A model generated the notes under the pieces. The model saw only the letters and a list, made by a program, of their open reading frames with translations, made no database searches and was not told the DNA's origin. Below, piece after piece: positions 1 through 7,974 of a stretch of 35,976 nt of DNA (the stretch's first letter is position 1; each line of letters opens with the position of its first letter). A program made the translations under genes and the position numbers. Origin of the DNA: Pseudoduganella buxea (GTDB lineage: Bacteria > Pseudomonadota > Gammaproteobacteria > Burkholderiales > Burkholderiaceae_D); assembly GCF_009720835.1 (NCBI RefSeq), contig NZ_WNKZ01000069.1, positions 1-35,976 of the forward strand. The letters run 5' to 3'.

Positions 1-990
1 CGTGGTGGCGGCTGGCGCCGTGGCGGGCGCGGTGGCAGCAGGAACCGCGGTGGCGCCGGCCGCCGGCTTGGCGGCCGCGTCCTTGGCTTCCTTGCTGTCC
101 TTGCCCTTCTTCTTGACCGGCTTGGTCAGTTCTTCCTCGGCCGGGCGCGGCGGCAGTTCCGGCAATGTCATCAGGATCAGCAGCTGGGTATTACGCTGGA
201 TACCCGCCAGCGGCTGGCACACGATGCGCCCGAACGCGCCATTGGCATTGCTCTCGACCTGGGTCACGCGCGCCACCGCCAGCCCGGCCGGATAGATGCC
301 GTCGATGCCGGAGGTGATCAGGATATCGCCCACGACGACGTCGGCATTCGGTTCCATGAAGCGCAGATCCAGGTTGCCGGACTGGCCACGGCCATAGGCG
401 ATACTGCGCAGGCCGTTGCGCAGCACCTGCACGGGAATGGCCTGCTCCTTGTCGGTCAGCAGCGTCACTTCGGAAGTAAACGGGAACACGCGCGTGACCT
501 GGCCGACCACGCCCTGGTTGTCGATCACGGGCAGGCCGGGCTTGACGCCCTGCTGGCTGCCGCGGTTCAGGATGACCTTGCGGGTGAAGACGTCACGGGC
601 GTCGTACAGGATTTCGCCCAGCATGGTCTTGCCGGGCACCTTTTCCTGCGCGTCCATCAGCTTGCGCAGCTGGTTGTTCTCGGCCTGGGTCAGTTGCGCC
701 TGTTGCAGGGTCTGGGCCATGGCGATCTGCTGCTGCTTCAAGTCGCGCACCTGCTTTTCCAGTGCCGACAGCGAGGAAAAGTAGTTACCCATGCCGACCA
801 GCGCGTCGCGCGGCACCATCGCCACCACCTGCAGCGGATACAGCACCGTGCCGGCGACCTGGCGCGCCACCGAGAGCGCGTTCAGGCGGGAGTCGACCAG
901 CAGCAGCGCGATCGAGATGCACGCGAAGACCATCATCTTGGCGCGCGCCGACGCGCCTTGCTTGAATAGTGGCGGTGGACTGTATTCCAT
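1..990 (-). CDS. mreC: Rod shape-determining protein MreC (3' end outside window)
   Basis: MreC is the periplasmic bitopic scaffold of the elongasome; it links cytoplasmic MreB to MreD, RodA and PBP2. The visible 330 codons start at an ATG at 990 and remain open to the left edge, so the C-terminus is missing. A short cytoplasmic N-terminus is followed by one membrane segment (about residues 20-36, rich in Ile/Leu/Val), a heptad-like coiled coil with many Gln and Leu (about 70-115), and the two beta-barrel domains typical of MreC, including GLPVIDNQGVVGQV and GDILITSGIDGIYPAGLAV. The visible end is a Lys-rich then Ala/Pro-rich low-complexity tail. It lies 48 bp downstream of mreB in the usual mreBC order. 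There is no strong Shine-Dalgarno before the ATG, which fits coupling or weak initiation. The family assignment is secure. Confidence 0.95.
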   Translation of the reverse strand, partial: MEYSPPPLFKQGASARAKMMVFACISIALLLVDSRLNALSVARQVAGTVLYPLQVVAMVPRDALVGMGNYFSSLSALEKQVRDLKQQQIAMAQTLQQAQLTQAENNQLRKLMDAQEKVPGKTMLGEILYDARDVFTRKVILNRGSQQGVKPGLPVIDNQGVVGQVTRVFPFTSEVTLLTDKEQAIPVQVLRNGLRSIAYGRGQSGNLDLRFMEPNADVVVGDILITSGIDGIYPAGLAVARVTQVESNANGAFGRIVCQPLAGIQRNTQLLILMTLPELPPRPAEEELTKPVKKKGKDSKEAKDAAAKPAAGATAVPAATAPATAPAATT

Positions 991-1008
991 AAACCCATTA
1001 AAGCAAGA

Positions 1009-1031
1009 GCGGCTTGCGCCGCCCTTTTTTT
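1009..1031 (+). terminator. Hairpin plus T-tract in the mreB-mreC gap, facing the plus strand
   Basis: The stem GCGGC / GCCGC with loop TTGC is followed by CC and seven T residues when read on the plus strand, which is the form of an intrinsic terminator. Both flanking genes are on the minus strand, so it would stop antisense transcription entering mreB rather than the operon itself. The five-base-pair stem is short, so function is uncertain. Confidence 0.35.
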
Positions 1032-1038
1032 ACAATGC

Positions 1039-2082
1039 TTACTCGTAGGAGAAGATGGAACCCAGCTGGTCCATGCGCTCCAGCGCCATGCCGGAACCGC
1101 GCACGACGCACGTCAGCGGGTCTTCGGCCACCAGCACCGGCAGGCCCGTTTCCTCCATCAGCAGGCGATCCAGGTCGCGCAGCAGCGCGCCGCCGCCCGT
1201 CAGCATCATGCCTTTTTCGGCGATATCGGCGCCCAGTTCCGGCGGCGTCTGTTCCAGCGCGTTCTTCACGGCCGACACGATATTGTTCAGCGGGTCCGTC
1301 AGCGCTTCCAGGATCTCGTTCGACGAGATCGTGAACGAACGGGGAATGCCTTCGGACAGGTTACGGCCCTTGACTTCCATTTCCTTCACTTCCGAACCGG
1401 GGAAGGCCGAACCGATGGCCTTCTTGATCGCTTCGGCCGTCTGTTCGCCGATCAGCATGCCGTAGTTGCGGCGGATGTAGTTGACGATGGCTTCATCGAA
1501 CTTGTCGCCGCCGACGCGCACGGAACCCTTGTAGACCATGCCGCCCAGCGAGATGATGCCCACTTCCGTGGTACCGCCGCCGATGTCGACGACCATCGAG
1601 CCGGTCGCGTCCGAGACGGGCAGGCCTGCGCCTATTGCGGCGGCCATCGGTTCCTCGATCAGGTAGACCTGCGAAGCGCCGGCGCCCAGTGCCGATTCGC
1701 GGATGGCGCGGCGCTCGACCTGGGTCGAGCCGCAAGGCACGCAGATGATGATGCGGGGGGAAGGACGGAAGAACTTGGAGTCGTGCACCATGCGGATGAA
1801 CTGTTTCAGCATCTGCTCGGTGACGGTGAAGTCGGCGATGACGCCGTCCTTCATCGGGCGGATCGCCTCGATATTGCCTGGCACCTTGCCCAGCATCTGC
1901 TTGGCTTCCTTGCCCACAGCCTGGATGGTCTTCTTGCCATTCGGGCCGCCTTCCTGGCGGATCGCCACGACGGATGGTTCATCGAGCACGATGCCCGAAC
2001 CGCGAACGTAAATGAGGGTGTTTGCCGTGCCGAGGTCAATGGCCAGATCCGACGAGATGTACCTGCGTAAAAAACCAAACAT
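1039..2082 (-). CDS. mreB: Rod shape-determining protein MreB
   Basis: MreB is the bacterial actin that forms membrane-bound ATP-dependent filaments and guides side-wall peptidoglycan synthesis. The product has 347 residues, the same length as the E. coli protein. It starts with the amphipathic MFGFLRRYIS segment that binds membrane. It then shows the actin phosphate-1 motif DLGTANTLIYV (about 16-26), phosphate-2 motif VVDIGGGTTEVGII (about 165-178), the adenosine motif MMLTGGGALLRDLD, and PRIIICVPCG. The ATG at 2082 matches family starts. mreC follows 48 bp downstream, and gatC is divergent upstream. The function is essentially certain. Confidence 0.99.
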   Translation of the reverse strand: MFGFLRRYISSDLAIDLGTANTLIYVRGSGIVLDEPSVVAIRQEGGPNGKKTIQAVGKEAKQMLGKVPGNIEAIRPMKDGVIADFTVTEQMLKQFIRMVHDSKFFRPSPRIIICVPCGSTQVERRAIRESALGAGASQVYLIEEPMAAAIGAGLPVSDATGSMVVDIGGGTTEVGIISLGGMVYKGSVRVGGDKFDEAIVNYIRRNYGMLIGEQTAEAIKKAIGSAFPGSEVKEMEVKGRNLSEGIPRSFTISSNEILEALTDPLNNIVSAVKNALEQTPPELGADIAEKGMMLTGGGALLRDLDRLLMEETGLPVLVAEDPLTCVVRGSGMALERMDQLGSIFSYE

Positions 2083-2355
2083 GAGTATCCTGTAGCGCTA
2101 TGCCCGCGCGTGGGCAGTTGTTCAAAGTGTCCTGTCAGAGGCGGTGACGCAGCCCTGTGGGCGCCAGCAACGCATCAACCCGCCATTCTACCTTATAATT
2201 TAAAGGCTATTTACGCTAAATCCACTCAAACGTGCAGGCACGCAACCGATGTTTTGCACGGCATTGCCAGGGTTTTAACGCCAGATAGCGTGTTTTACAA
2301 TTGCCTTATTGATCCGACAAGATACAACAATTAAACGCGCCCCGCGCCATCCGCC
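2083..2355. promoter_or_regulatory. Divergent mreB / gatC intergenic region with candidate promoters
   Basis: This 273-bp gap is clearly more AT-rich than its surroundings and must hold the start signals of mreBC (leftward) and gatCAB (rightward). A perfect TATAAT lies at 2194-2199, but no good -35 element sits at the right distance on the plus strand. For gatC, the best plus-strand pair is TTTTAA (2273-2278) with TACAAT (2296-2301), spaced 17 bp. A minus-strand TAGAAT lies just left of the TATAAT. No ribosome-binding site is obvious before gatC. Individual promoter calls are weak; the regional call is safe because both genes need a promoter here. Confidence 0.5.
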
Positions 2356-2655
2356 ATGTCCCTGACTCTCCCCGACGTAAAACGCATTGCCCACCTGGCC
2401 CAACTGGAAATGGACGAACCGCATTCGGCCGCCATGCTGGACAAGCTCAATGGCATCTTCGCGCTGGCCGAACAGATGCAGGCGGTCGATACCGAAGGCG
2501 TCGCGCCGCTGTCGCATCCGCTGGCCGCGCACATGGAGGTGTCCCTGCGCCTGCGCGACGACGTGCCGACCGAGCCGAACCGCCGCGACGACTACCAGAA
2601 AGTGGCGCCGAAGACCGAGGACGGCCTGTACCTGGTGCCGAAGGTGATCGACTGA
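2356..2655 (+). CDS. gatC: Asp-tRNA(Asn)/Glu-tRNA(Gln) amidotransferase subunit C
   Basis: GatC is the small subunit of the cytoplasmic GatCAB complex; it wraps around GatA and stabilises the GatA-GatB contact. The 99-residue product has the standard family length and the features MSLTLPDVKRIAHLAQLEM at the N-terminus, a helical LDKLNGIFALAEQMQ segment, the V-DTEGVAPLSHP turn, LRDDVPTEP, and the C-terminal VAPKTEDGLYLVPKVID. It is the first gene of gatCAB, with gatA starting 103 bp downstream. The ATG at 2356 gives the conserved N-terminus, although no convincing Shine-Dalgarno precedes it. Confidence 0.97.
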   Translation: MSLTLPDVKRIAHLAQLEMDEPHSAAMLDKLNGIFALAEQMQAVDTEGVAPLSHPLAAHMEVSLRLRDDVPTEPNRRDDYQKVAPKTEDGLYLVPKVID

Positions 2656-2708
2656 TCCGGTCCCGCCGCTTTCCTGCACTGCGCCCGTCAACCCTAGCTT
2701 AAAGGGGG

Positions 2709-2746
2709 GCCGGACGGGAACCGCGCCAGCGCGGCCCTCGTCCGGC
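2709..2746 (+). repeat. Long nested inverted repeat just upstream of gatA
   Basis: The outer arms GCCGGACG (2709-2716) and CGTCCGGC (2739-2746) are perfect complements. They enclose inner arms CCGCGC (2721-2726) and GCGCGG (2729-2734) with a two-base CA between them. The transcript would fold into a very stable, nearly continuous hairpin ending 12 nt before the gatA ATG. No T-tract follows, so it is not a classical terminator. It could be an attenuation, RNA-stability or processing element in gatCAB. Confidence 0.6.
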
Positions 2747-2758
2747 GTCCAATCCATC

Positions 2759-4243
2759 ATGCATACGAAAACCATCAAAGAGCTGTCCTCGCTGCTGCAG
2801 GCGAAGGAAATTTCCGCCACCGAGCTGGCCACCCATTTCCTCGACCGTATCGAAGCGTCCGACCTGAATGCCTTCCTGCACGTCGACCGCGCGCTGACCC
2901 TGGCCCAGGCGGCCGACGCCGATGCCCGCCTGGCGGCCGGCAATGCCCACCCGCTGACGGGCGTGCCCATTGCGCACAAGGATATCTTCGTCACGCGCGA
3001 CTGGCGCTCCACGGCCGGCTCGAAAATGCTGGCCGACTACGTCAGCCCGTTCGACGCCACCGTCGTCGAGAAGCTGCATGCGGCCGGCATGGTCCACCTG
3101 GGCAAGCTCAATTGCGACGAGTTCGCGATGGGCTCGTCCAACGAGAACTCCGCCTTCGGGGCCGTGAAGAACCCGTGGGACAAGACGGCCGTGCCGGGCG
3201 GCTCCTCGGGCGGCTCGGCCGCCGCCGTCGCCGCGCGCCTGGCCCCGGCCGTGACGGGCACGGACACGGGCGGCTCGATCCGCCAGCCGGCTTCGTTCTG
3301 CGGCATCACGGGCATCAAGCCCACCTACGGCCGCGTGTCGCGCTTCGGCATGATCGCCTTCGCCTCGTCGCTGGACCAGGGCGGCCCGATGGCCCGGACG
3401 GCCGAGGACTGCGCCCTGCTGCTGTCCGCCATGGCCGGCTTCGACGAGCGCGACTCGACCAGCCTGACGCCGGAACAGGGCGGCGTGCACGAGGATTTCA
3501 CGCGCAACCTGAACGAGCCCCTGACGGGCCTGCGCATCGGCGTGCCGAAGGAATATTTCGGCGCCGGCCTCGCGGCCGACGTGGAAGCGGCCGTGCGCGC
3601 CGCGCTGGACCAGTTCGTGAAGCTGGGCGCCACCCTGGTCGACATCTCGCTGCCCAACACGGCCCTGTCGATCCCGGCCTACTACATGATCGCGCCGGCC
3701 GAGGCCTCGTCGAACCTGTCGCGCTTCGACGGCGTGCGCTACGGCTTCCGCGCCGAGGGCTACAAGGACCTGCAGGACATGTACAAGAAGACCCGCGCCC
3801 AGGGCTTCGGCCCCGAAGTGCAGCGCCGCATCATGGTCGGTACCTACGTGCTGTGCCACGGCTACTACGACGCCTACTACCTGAAGGCCCAGCGCATCCG
3901 CCGCAAGATCGCCCAGGACTTCGCCAACGTGCTGTCCGGCCCCAACGCCTCGTGCGACGTCATCATGGGCCCCGTGGCGCCCACCGTGGCCTGGGACCTC
4001 GGCTCGAAGGCGGACGACCCGGTGGCGAACTACCTGGCCGACATCTACACCCTCTCCACCAGCCTGGCCGGCCTGCCCGGCATGTCGATCCCTTGCGGCT
4101 TCGGCGCCGGCGAGAAGAACGACAAGCGCCCCGTCGGCCTGCAAATCATCGGCAACTACTTCGCCGAAGCGAAACTGCTCAATGTCGCGCACCAGTTCCA
4201 GCAGGCGACCACGTGGCACCAGCAGGCTCCTGCCGGCATCTAA
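2759..4243 (+). CDS. gatA: Asp-tRNA(Asn)/Glu-tRNA(Gln) amidotransferase subunit A
   Basis: GatA is the glutaminase subunit: it releases ammonia from Gln (or Asn) and channels it to GatB to amidate mischarged Glu-tRNA(Gln) or Asp-tRNA(Asn). The 494-residue product is a full amidase-signature protein. The Ser-cisSer-Lys triad is visible as K74 (GVPIAHKD), S149 (PGGSSGGS) and S173 (TDTGGSIRQP), with the family spacing of 75 and 24 residues. The ATG at 2759 follows a strong hairpin and has no clear Shine-Dalgarno. gatB starts 18 bp after the stop. The assignment is secure. Confidence 0.98.
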   Translation: MHTKTIKELSSLLQAKEISATELATHFLDRIEASDLNAFLHVDRALTLAQAADADARLAAGNAHPLTGVPIAHKDIFVTRDWRSTAGSKMLADYVSPFDATVVEKLHAAGMVHLGKLNCDEFAMGSSNENSAFGAVKNPWDKTAVPGGSSGGSAAAVAARLAPAVTGTDTGGSIRQPASFCGITGIKPTYGRVSRFGMIAFASSLDQGGPMARTAEDCALLLSAMAGFDERDSTSLTPEQGGVHEDFTRNLNEPLTGLRIGVPKEYFGAGLAADVEAAVRAALDQFVKLGATLVDISLPNTALSIPAYYMIAPAEASSNLSRFDGVRYGFRAEGYKDLQDMYKKTRAQGFGPEVQRRIMVGTYVLCHGYYDAYYLKAQRIRRKIAQDFANVLSGPNASCDVIMGPVAPTVAWDLGSKADDPVANYLADIYTLSTSLAGLPGMSIPCGFGAGEKNDKRPVGLQIIGNYFAEAKLLNVAHQFQQATTWHQQAPAGI

Positions 4244-4261
4244 GAACTAAGGAAGAACATC

Positions 4262-5722
4262 ATGGAATGGGAAGTCGTCATCGGTCTCGAGAACCACGTG
4301 CAGCTCACGACCGGCTCGAAAATCTTCAGCGGTTCGCCGACCGCGTTCGGCGCCGAACCGAACACGCAGGCCAGCCCGGTCGACCTGGCATTGCCGGGCG
4401 TGCTGCCGGTCATGAACAAGCAGGCGGTGGATCGCGCGATCCGCTTCGGCCTGGCCGTGGGCGCGAAGATCGCGCCGCGCTCGATCTTCGCGCGCAAGAA
4501 CTACTTTTACCCCGACCTGCCAAAGGGCTACCAGATCAGCCAGATGGACGATCCGGTCGTGCAGGGCGGCTCGCTGACCTTCGGCTATGAGAAGGACGGC
4601 AGCTTCGTCACCAAGACCGTCAACCTGACGCGCGCCCACCTGGAAGAAGACGCCGGCAAGTCCCTGCACGAGGACTACCACGGCATGTCCGGCATCGACC
4701 TCAATCGCGCCGGCACGCCGCTCCTGGAAATCGTCTCGGAGCCGGAAATCCGCAGCGCCCAGGAAGCCGTGGCCTATGCCAAGGCCCTGCACGGCCTGGT
4801 GATGTGGCTGGGCGTCTGCGACGGCAATATGCAGGAAGGCTCGTTCCGCTGCGACGTCAACGTGTCGGTGCGCCCGAAGGGCCAGACCGAATTCGGCACC
4901 CGCTGCGAAATCAAGAACCTGAACTCGTTCCGCTTCATCGAGGAAGCCGTCAACGTGGAAGTGCGCCGCCAGATCGAACTGATCGAGGACGGCGGCAAGG
5001 TGGTGCAGGCCACCCGCCTGTACGACCCGGACCGCAAGGAAACGCGCGAAATGCGCAGCAAGGAAGACGCCCAGGATTACCGCTACTTCCCCGACCCGGA
5101 CCTGCCGCCGCTGGCCATCTCGCCGGAATGGATCGAGCGCGTCAAGGCGGCCATGCCGGAACTGCCGGCCGTGATGCGCGAGCGCTTCGTGGGCCAGTAC
5201 AAGCTGCCGGAATACGATTCGCTGGTGCTGACGTCGTCGAAGGCGATGGCGACTTACTTCGAGGCCGTCGTCGCCACGGCCGGCCAGGACAACGCCAAGG
5301 CCGCCGCCAACTGGCTGATGGGCGACGTGTCGTCGACCCTGAACCGCCAGGACGTCGACATCGCCGACGCCCCCGTCAAGCCCGCGCAGCTGGGCAATAT
5401 GATCCGGCGCATCGCCGACGGCACCATCTCGAACAACGCGGCCAAGAAGGTCTTCGCGTCGATGTGGGAAGCGGCCTCGAACGACGACAACCTGGTCGAC
5501 GTCATCATCGAGCGCGACGGCCTGAAGCAGATCTCCGACACGGGCGCGCTGGAAGCCATCGTCGATGAAGTCATTGCCAACAACGCCAAGTCCGTCGAGC
5601 AGTACCGGGCCGGCAAGGAAGCGGCCATCAATGCGCTGATCGGCCAGGCCATGAAGGCGTCGAAAGGCAAGGCCAATCCGGCTCAGCTGACCGAGCTGCT
5701 GAAGGCCAGGCTGGCCGGCTGA
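4262..5722 (+). CDS. gatB: Asp-tRNA(Asn)/Glu-tRNA(Gln) amidotransferase subunit B
   Basis: GatB binds the mischarged tRNA, activates its side-chain carboxylate with ATP and transfers ammonia supplied by GatA. The 486-residue protein starts with EWEVVIGLENHVQL, the GatB/E signature, and carries the Zn/Mg catalytic cradle region. It includes YFYPDLPKGYQISQMD, the DLNRAGTPLLEIVSEPEI segment, and MQEGSFRCDVNVSVRP. The last ~150 residues are the helical and YqeY-like tail that contacts the tRNA. An AAGGA sequence about 9 nt upstream supports the ATG at 4262. It is the last gene of the operon and a terminator follows 21 bp after the stop. Confidence 0.98.
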   Translation: MEWEVVIGLENHVQLTTGSKIFSGSPTAFGAEPNTQASPVDLALPGVLPVMNKQAVDRAIRFGLAVGAKIAPRSIFARKNYFYPDLPKGYQISQMDDPVVQGGSLTFGYEKDGSFVTKTVNLTRAHLEEDAGKSLHEDYHGMSGIDLNRAGTPLLEIVSEPEIRSAQEAVAYAKALHGLVMWLGVCDGNMQEGSFRCDVNVSVRPKGQTEFGTRCEIKNLNSFRFIEEAVNVEVRRQIELIEDGGKVVQATRLYDPDRKETREMRSKEDAQDYRYFPDPDLPPLAISPEWIERVKAAMPELPAVMRERFVGQYKLPEYDSLVLTSSKAMATYFEAVVATAGQDNAKAAANWLMGDVSSTLNRQDVDIADAPVKPAQLGNMIRRIADGTISNNAAKKVFASMWEAASNDDNLVDVIIERDGLKQISDTGALEAIVDEVIANNAKSVEQYRAGKEAAINALIGQAMKASKGKANPAQLTELLKARLAG

Positions 5723-5743
5723 AGCAGCCGTCCACTGCCCAGG

Positions 5744-5768
5744 AAAGGACGCCACGGCGTCCTTTTTT
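5744..5768 (+). terminator. Rho-independent terminator of gatCAB
   Basis: The stem is AAAGGACGCC paired with GGCGTCCTTT around a very short loop (effective loop CACG), and it runs straight into a T6 tract. It begins 21 bp after the gatB stop and cleanly separates gatCAB from the following genes. Confidence 0.92.
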
Positions 5769-5787
5769 CATTGGCGCGCATGGCATT

Positions 5788-5831
5788 TGTGATAATTGGC
5801 GAGATTCCAGCCCCCCTGCTGCGGGTATGAT
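5788..5831 (+). promoter_or_regulatory. Candidate promoter of the DUF1176 operon
   Basis: Between the gatB terminator and the next gene there is an extended -10 motif TGTGATAAT (5788-5796) and a second -10-like TATGAT (5826-5831). Neither has a good -35 element. A promoter must lie here because the terminator isolates the downstream operon, but which motif is used is unknown. Confidence 0.35.
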
Positions 5832-5878
5832 GCGGCCCGAAGCGCGCGTTTGCGCATCGATCAACGAACACCGCCGCC

Positions 5879-6961
5879 ATGCCTTCCTATCCGCCCGCCC
5901 GTGCCGTAGTTGCCGCAGTTTCCTTCCTTGTCCTCCTGTCGTCTTCCCAGGCGGGCGCCGCCGAGCCGCCCGACGTGGGCTTCACGCACAAGGACTGGGA
6001 ACTGGCCTGCGACAACACGCGCACCTGCCGCGCCGCCGGCTACCAGTCCGAAAGCGACGAGCGCGCCGTCTCCGTGCTGTTGACGCGCAAGGCCGGTCCG
6101 CGCCAGGTCGTGACGGCCGAGCTGCAGATCGGCAGCTACGACGAAGCCGAAGGGGGGCCGTCACGCGCCGGCCCGACGGCGATGAAGGTCAACGGCCGCG
6201 CGCTGGGCAATGTGGCGGTCGACAAGGGCACGATGATCGGACGCCTGTCGGCGGCGCAGACCGACGCGCTGGTCGAGGCGCTGACGCAGACGGGCACGGT
6301 GACGTGGTCGAACAAGGGCGGCAGCTGGACCTTGTCCGGCGCCGGCGCCACCGCCGTGCTGCTGAAGATGGACGACTTCCAGGGCCGCGTCGGCACGCCG
6401 GGCGCGCTGGTGCGCAAGGGCGCGAAGAGCGAGGACAGCGTGCTGCCTGCCGTACCGGCGCCCGTCATCGTCGCCGCACCCGTGCCGGCGCCCACCGGCA
6501 AGTCCGTGCTGCCGCGCGCGGCCCTGGTGGCCTTGCTGCCCGAGCTGCGCAAGGATTTCGAGGAAGATACCTGCACCGGTCTGGCAAAGGCGGCCAAGGT
6601 CGAGGAAGAGCTGCAGGTCGAGCGCCTGTCTCCGGCCAGGCTGCTGGTGTCGACGACGTGCTGGACGGGCGCCTACAACATGGGCTCGGCCTACTGGGTC
6701 ATCAACGCCAAGCCACCCTACTCGCCCCAGCTGGTGACGGACAAGGCCTCGGACTATGACGACGGCACCATCGTCGCCGCCCAGAAGGGCCGCGGACTGG
6801 GCGACTGCTGGAGCCACGAGGAATGGGTGTGGGACGGCACGCGCTTCGTGCAGAGCCTGTCCGAAACCACGGGCATGTGCCGCCTGGTGGCCGCCGGCGG
6901 GGCATGGCGCCTGCCGACCTTCGTCAGCACGGTGCGCAAGGCGAAACGGGCGGGCGGATGA
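5879..6961 (+). CDS. DUF1176-type secreted protein, copy 1
   Basis: This is a 360-residue protein of unknown function that I recognise as DUF1176 type. A signal peptide covers about residues 1-28 and ends in an Ala-rich cleavage region, so a periplasmic location is expected. The hallmark is FTHKDWELACDNTRTCRAAGY (cysteines at 44 and 50). A second conserved block is LLKMDDFQGRVGTPGALVRKG. After a Pro/Ala linker come SAYWVINAKPPYSPQLVT, KGRGLGDCW and WVWDGTRFV. The cysteines recur in the two following paralogues and may form disulfides. It is the first gene of a four-gene unit; its TGA overlaps the next ATG as ATGA. The start has only a weak ribosome-binding site. The molecular function is unknown. 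Confidence 0.85.
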   Translation: MPSYPPARAVVAAVSFLVLLSSSQAGAAEPPDVGFTHKDWELACDNTRTCRAAGYQSESDERAVSVLLTRKAGPRQVVTAELQIGSYDEAEGGPSRAGPTAMKVNGRALGNVAVDKGTMIGRLSAAQTDALVEALTQTGTVTWSNKGGSWTLSGAGATAVLLKMDDFQGRVGTPGALVRKGAKSEDSVLPAVPAPVIVAAPVPAPTGKSVLPRAALVALLPELRKDFEEDTCTGLAKAAKVEEELQVERLSPARLLVSTTCWTGAYNMGSAYWVINAKPPYSPQLVTDKASDYDDGTIVAAQKGRGLGDCWSHEEWVWDGTRFVQSLSETTGMCRLVAAGGAWRLPTFVSTVRKAKRAGG

Positions 6962-7974
6962 AACGCCTGCTGGCCACGCTGGCCGTGCTGTGCGCCGCCG
7001 GCCACGCCGCTGCCGGCACGGACGGTGTCACGTTTTCCCACCTGGATTGGGACCTGGTGTGCGACAACACGCGCACTTGCCGGGCGGTGGGGTATAACGC
7101 CATCGACGACGCGGGCCCACCGGTCTCGCTCCTGCTCACGCGCGCGGCCGGTCCGCATCAAGCGTTCCAGGCCGTGCTGCGTATCGACGATGCTCACGGC
7201 GAACGGCCCGGCGAGAGTGCGGGTACCGCAATGCTGACGATCGGCGGCAGCGCTGCCGGCCAAGCTCCGTTGAACGGTCACCTGTCGGCTGCCCAGGTGG
7301 CGATGCTGGTGGCCGCACTGCCTGGCCACGACGGCAAGCTGACGCTCTCCCACGCCACTGGTACCTGGACCGTTTCCGATGCCGGCGCCAGTGCGGTACT
7401 ACTGAAAATCGACGAGATACAGGGTCGCCTCGGCACCCCTGGGGCGGCCGTGCGAAAGGGTACGCGTCCGGAGAAGACGGTTCCAGCGGCCCGTTCCGCG
7501 CCGGTGGTTCGCGCGCATCCCCTGCCCGCCCCGCTCACGCTGCCCGTTGCCACCAAGCTGGCCATGGCGGCCGCGCTGCGCGCGACTCCGGCCGGCCAGG
7601 ATTGCGAAGGGCTTTTGCTTCCGGCAGGCCCGGAACTACGGGTCGGCCGACTGGACGCGGCTCGGCTGCTGGTTTCTTCGATCTGCTTCAGCGCCCGCGA
7701 AACGGTCATGGCCTTCTGGACGGTCAACCGTCAAGCTCCCTACGCTCCGAAACTGGTCGCGGAAGATGTTACCGAAGTACGGGACAATACGCTGCGCAGC
7801 ATCCATGCAATGCATGACTGCAGCAGTGGCGAAGCACGCATGTGGGACGGGCGCGAGATCGTACTGGCCCGAGTGTTCACCGCCGGGAACTGCGTCGGTC
7901 GCCGCTTTATGCACGGCGCCTGGCAACTGCCCACCTTCGTCACCGACGTACGCCTGGCGGGAGCGCGCCCATGA
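6958..7974 (+). CDS. DUF1176-type secreted protein, copy 2 (divergent)
   Basis: This 338-residue paralogue lies directly downstream of copy 1. The ATG at 6958 was chosen because it overlaps the previous stop as ATGA and begins a good signal peptide (MKRLLATLAVLCAAGHAAA). The hallmark DWDLVCDNTRTCRAVGY and the block LLKIDEIQGRLGTPGAAVRKG are conserved, as are the cysteine positions in the C-terminal half. The C-terminal domain has drifted: where copies 1 and 3 have KGRGLGDCW, this copy has AMHDCSSGEARMWDG. The AYWVI block is FWTVNRQAPYAPKLV. A later change of function is possible, but the frame is intact so decay is not indicated. Function unknown. Confidence 0.82.
   Translation: MKRLLATLAVLCAAGHAAAGTDGVTFSHLDWDLVCDNTRTCRAVGYNAIDDAGPPVSLLLTRAAGPHQAFQAVLRIDDAHGERPGESAGTAMLTIGGSAAGQAPLNGHLSAAQVAMLVAALPGHDGKLTLSHATGTWTVSDAGASAVLLKIDEIQGRLGTPGAAVRKGTRPEKTVPAARSAPVVRAHPLPAPLTLPVATKLAMAAALRATPAGQDCEGLLLPAGPELRVGRLDAARLLVSSICFSARETVMAFWTVNRQAPYAPKLVAEDVTEVRDNTLRSIHAMHDCSSGEARMWDGREIVLARVFTAGNCVGRRFMHGAWQLPTFVTDVRLAGARP

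Noticed and set aside
2699..4219. Long open frame of about 506 codons antisense to gatA
   Set aside because: It lies opposite a certain gene, is rich in Arg, Gly, Ala and His with no recognisable domain, and is a usual by-product of high-GC codon use.
4247..5755. Long open frame of about 502 codons antisense to gatB
   Set aside because: Opposite a certain gene, with His/Gly/Arg-rich shadow composition and no family motif.
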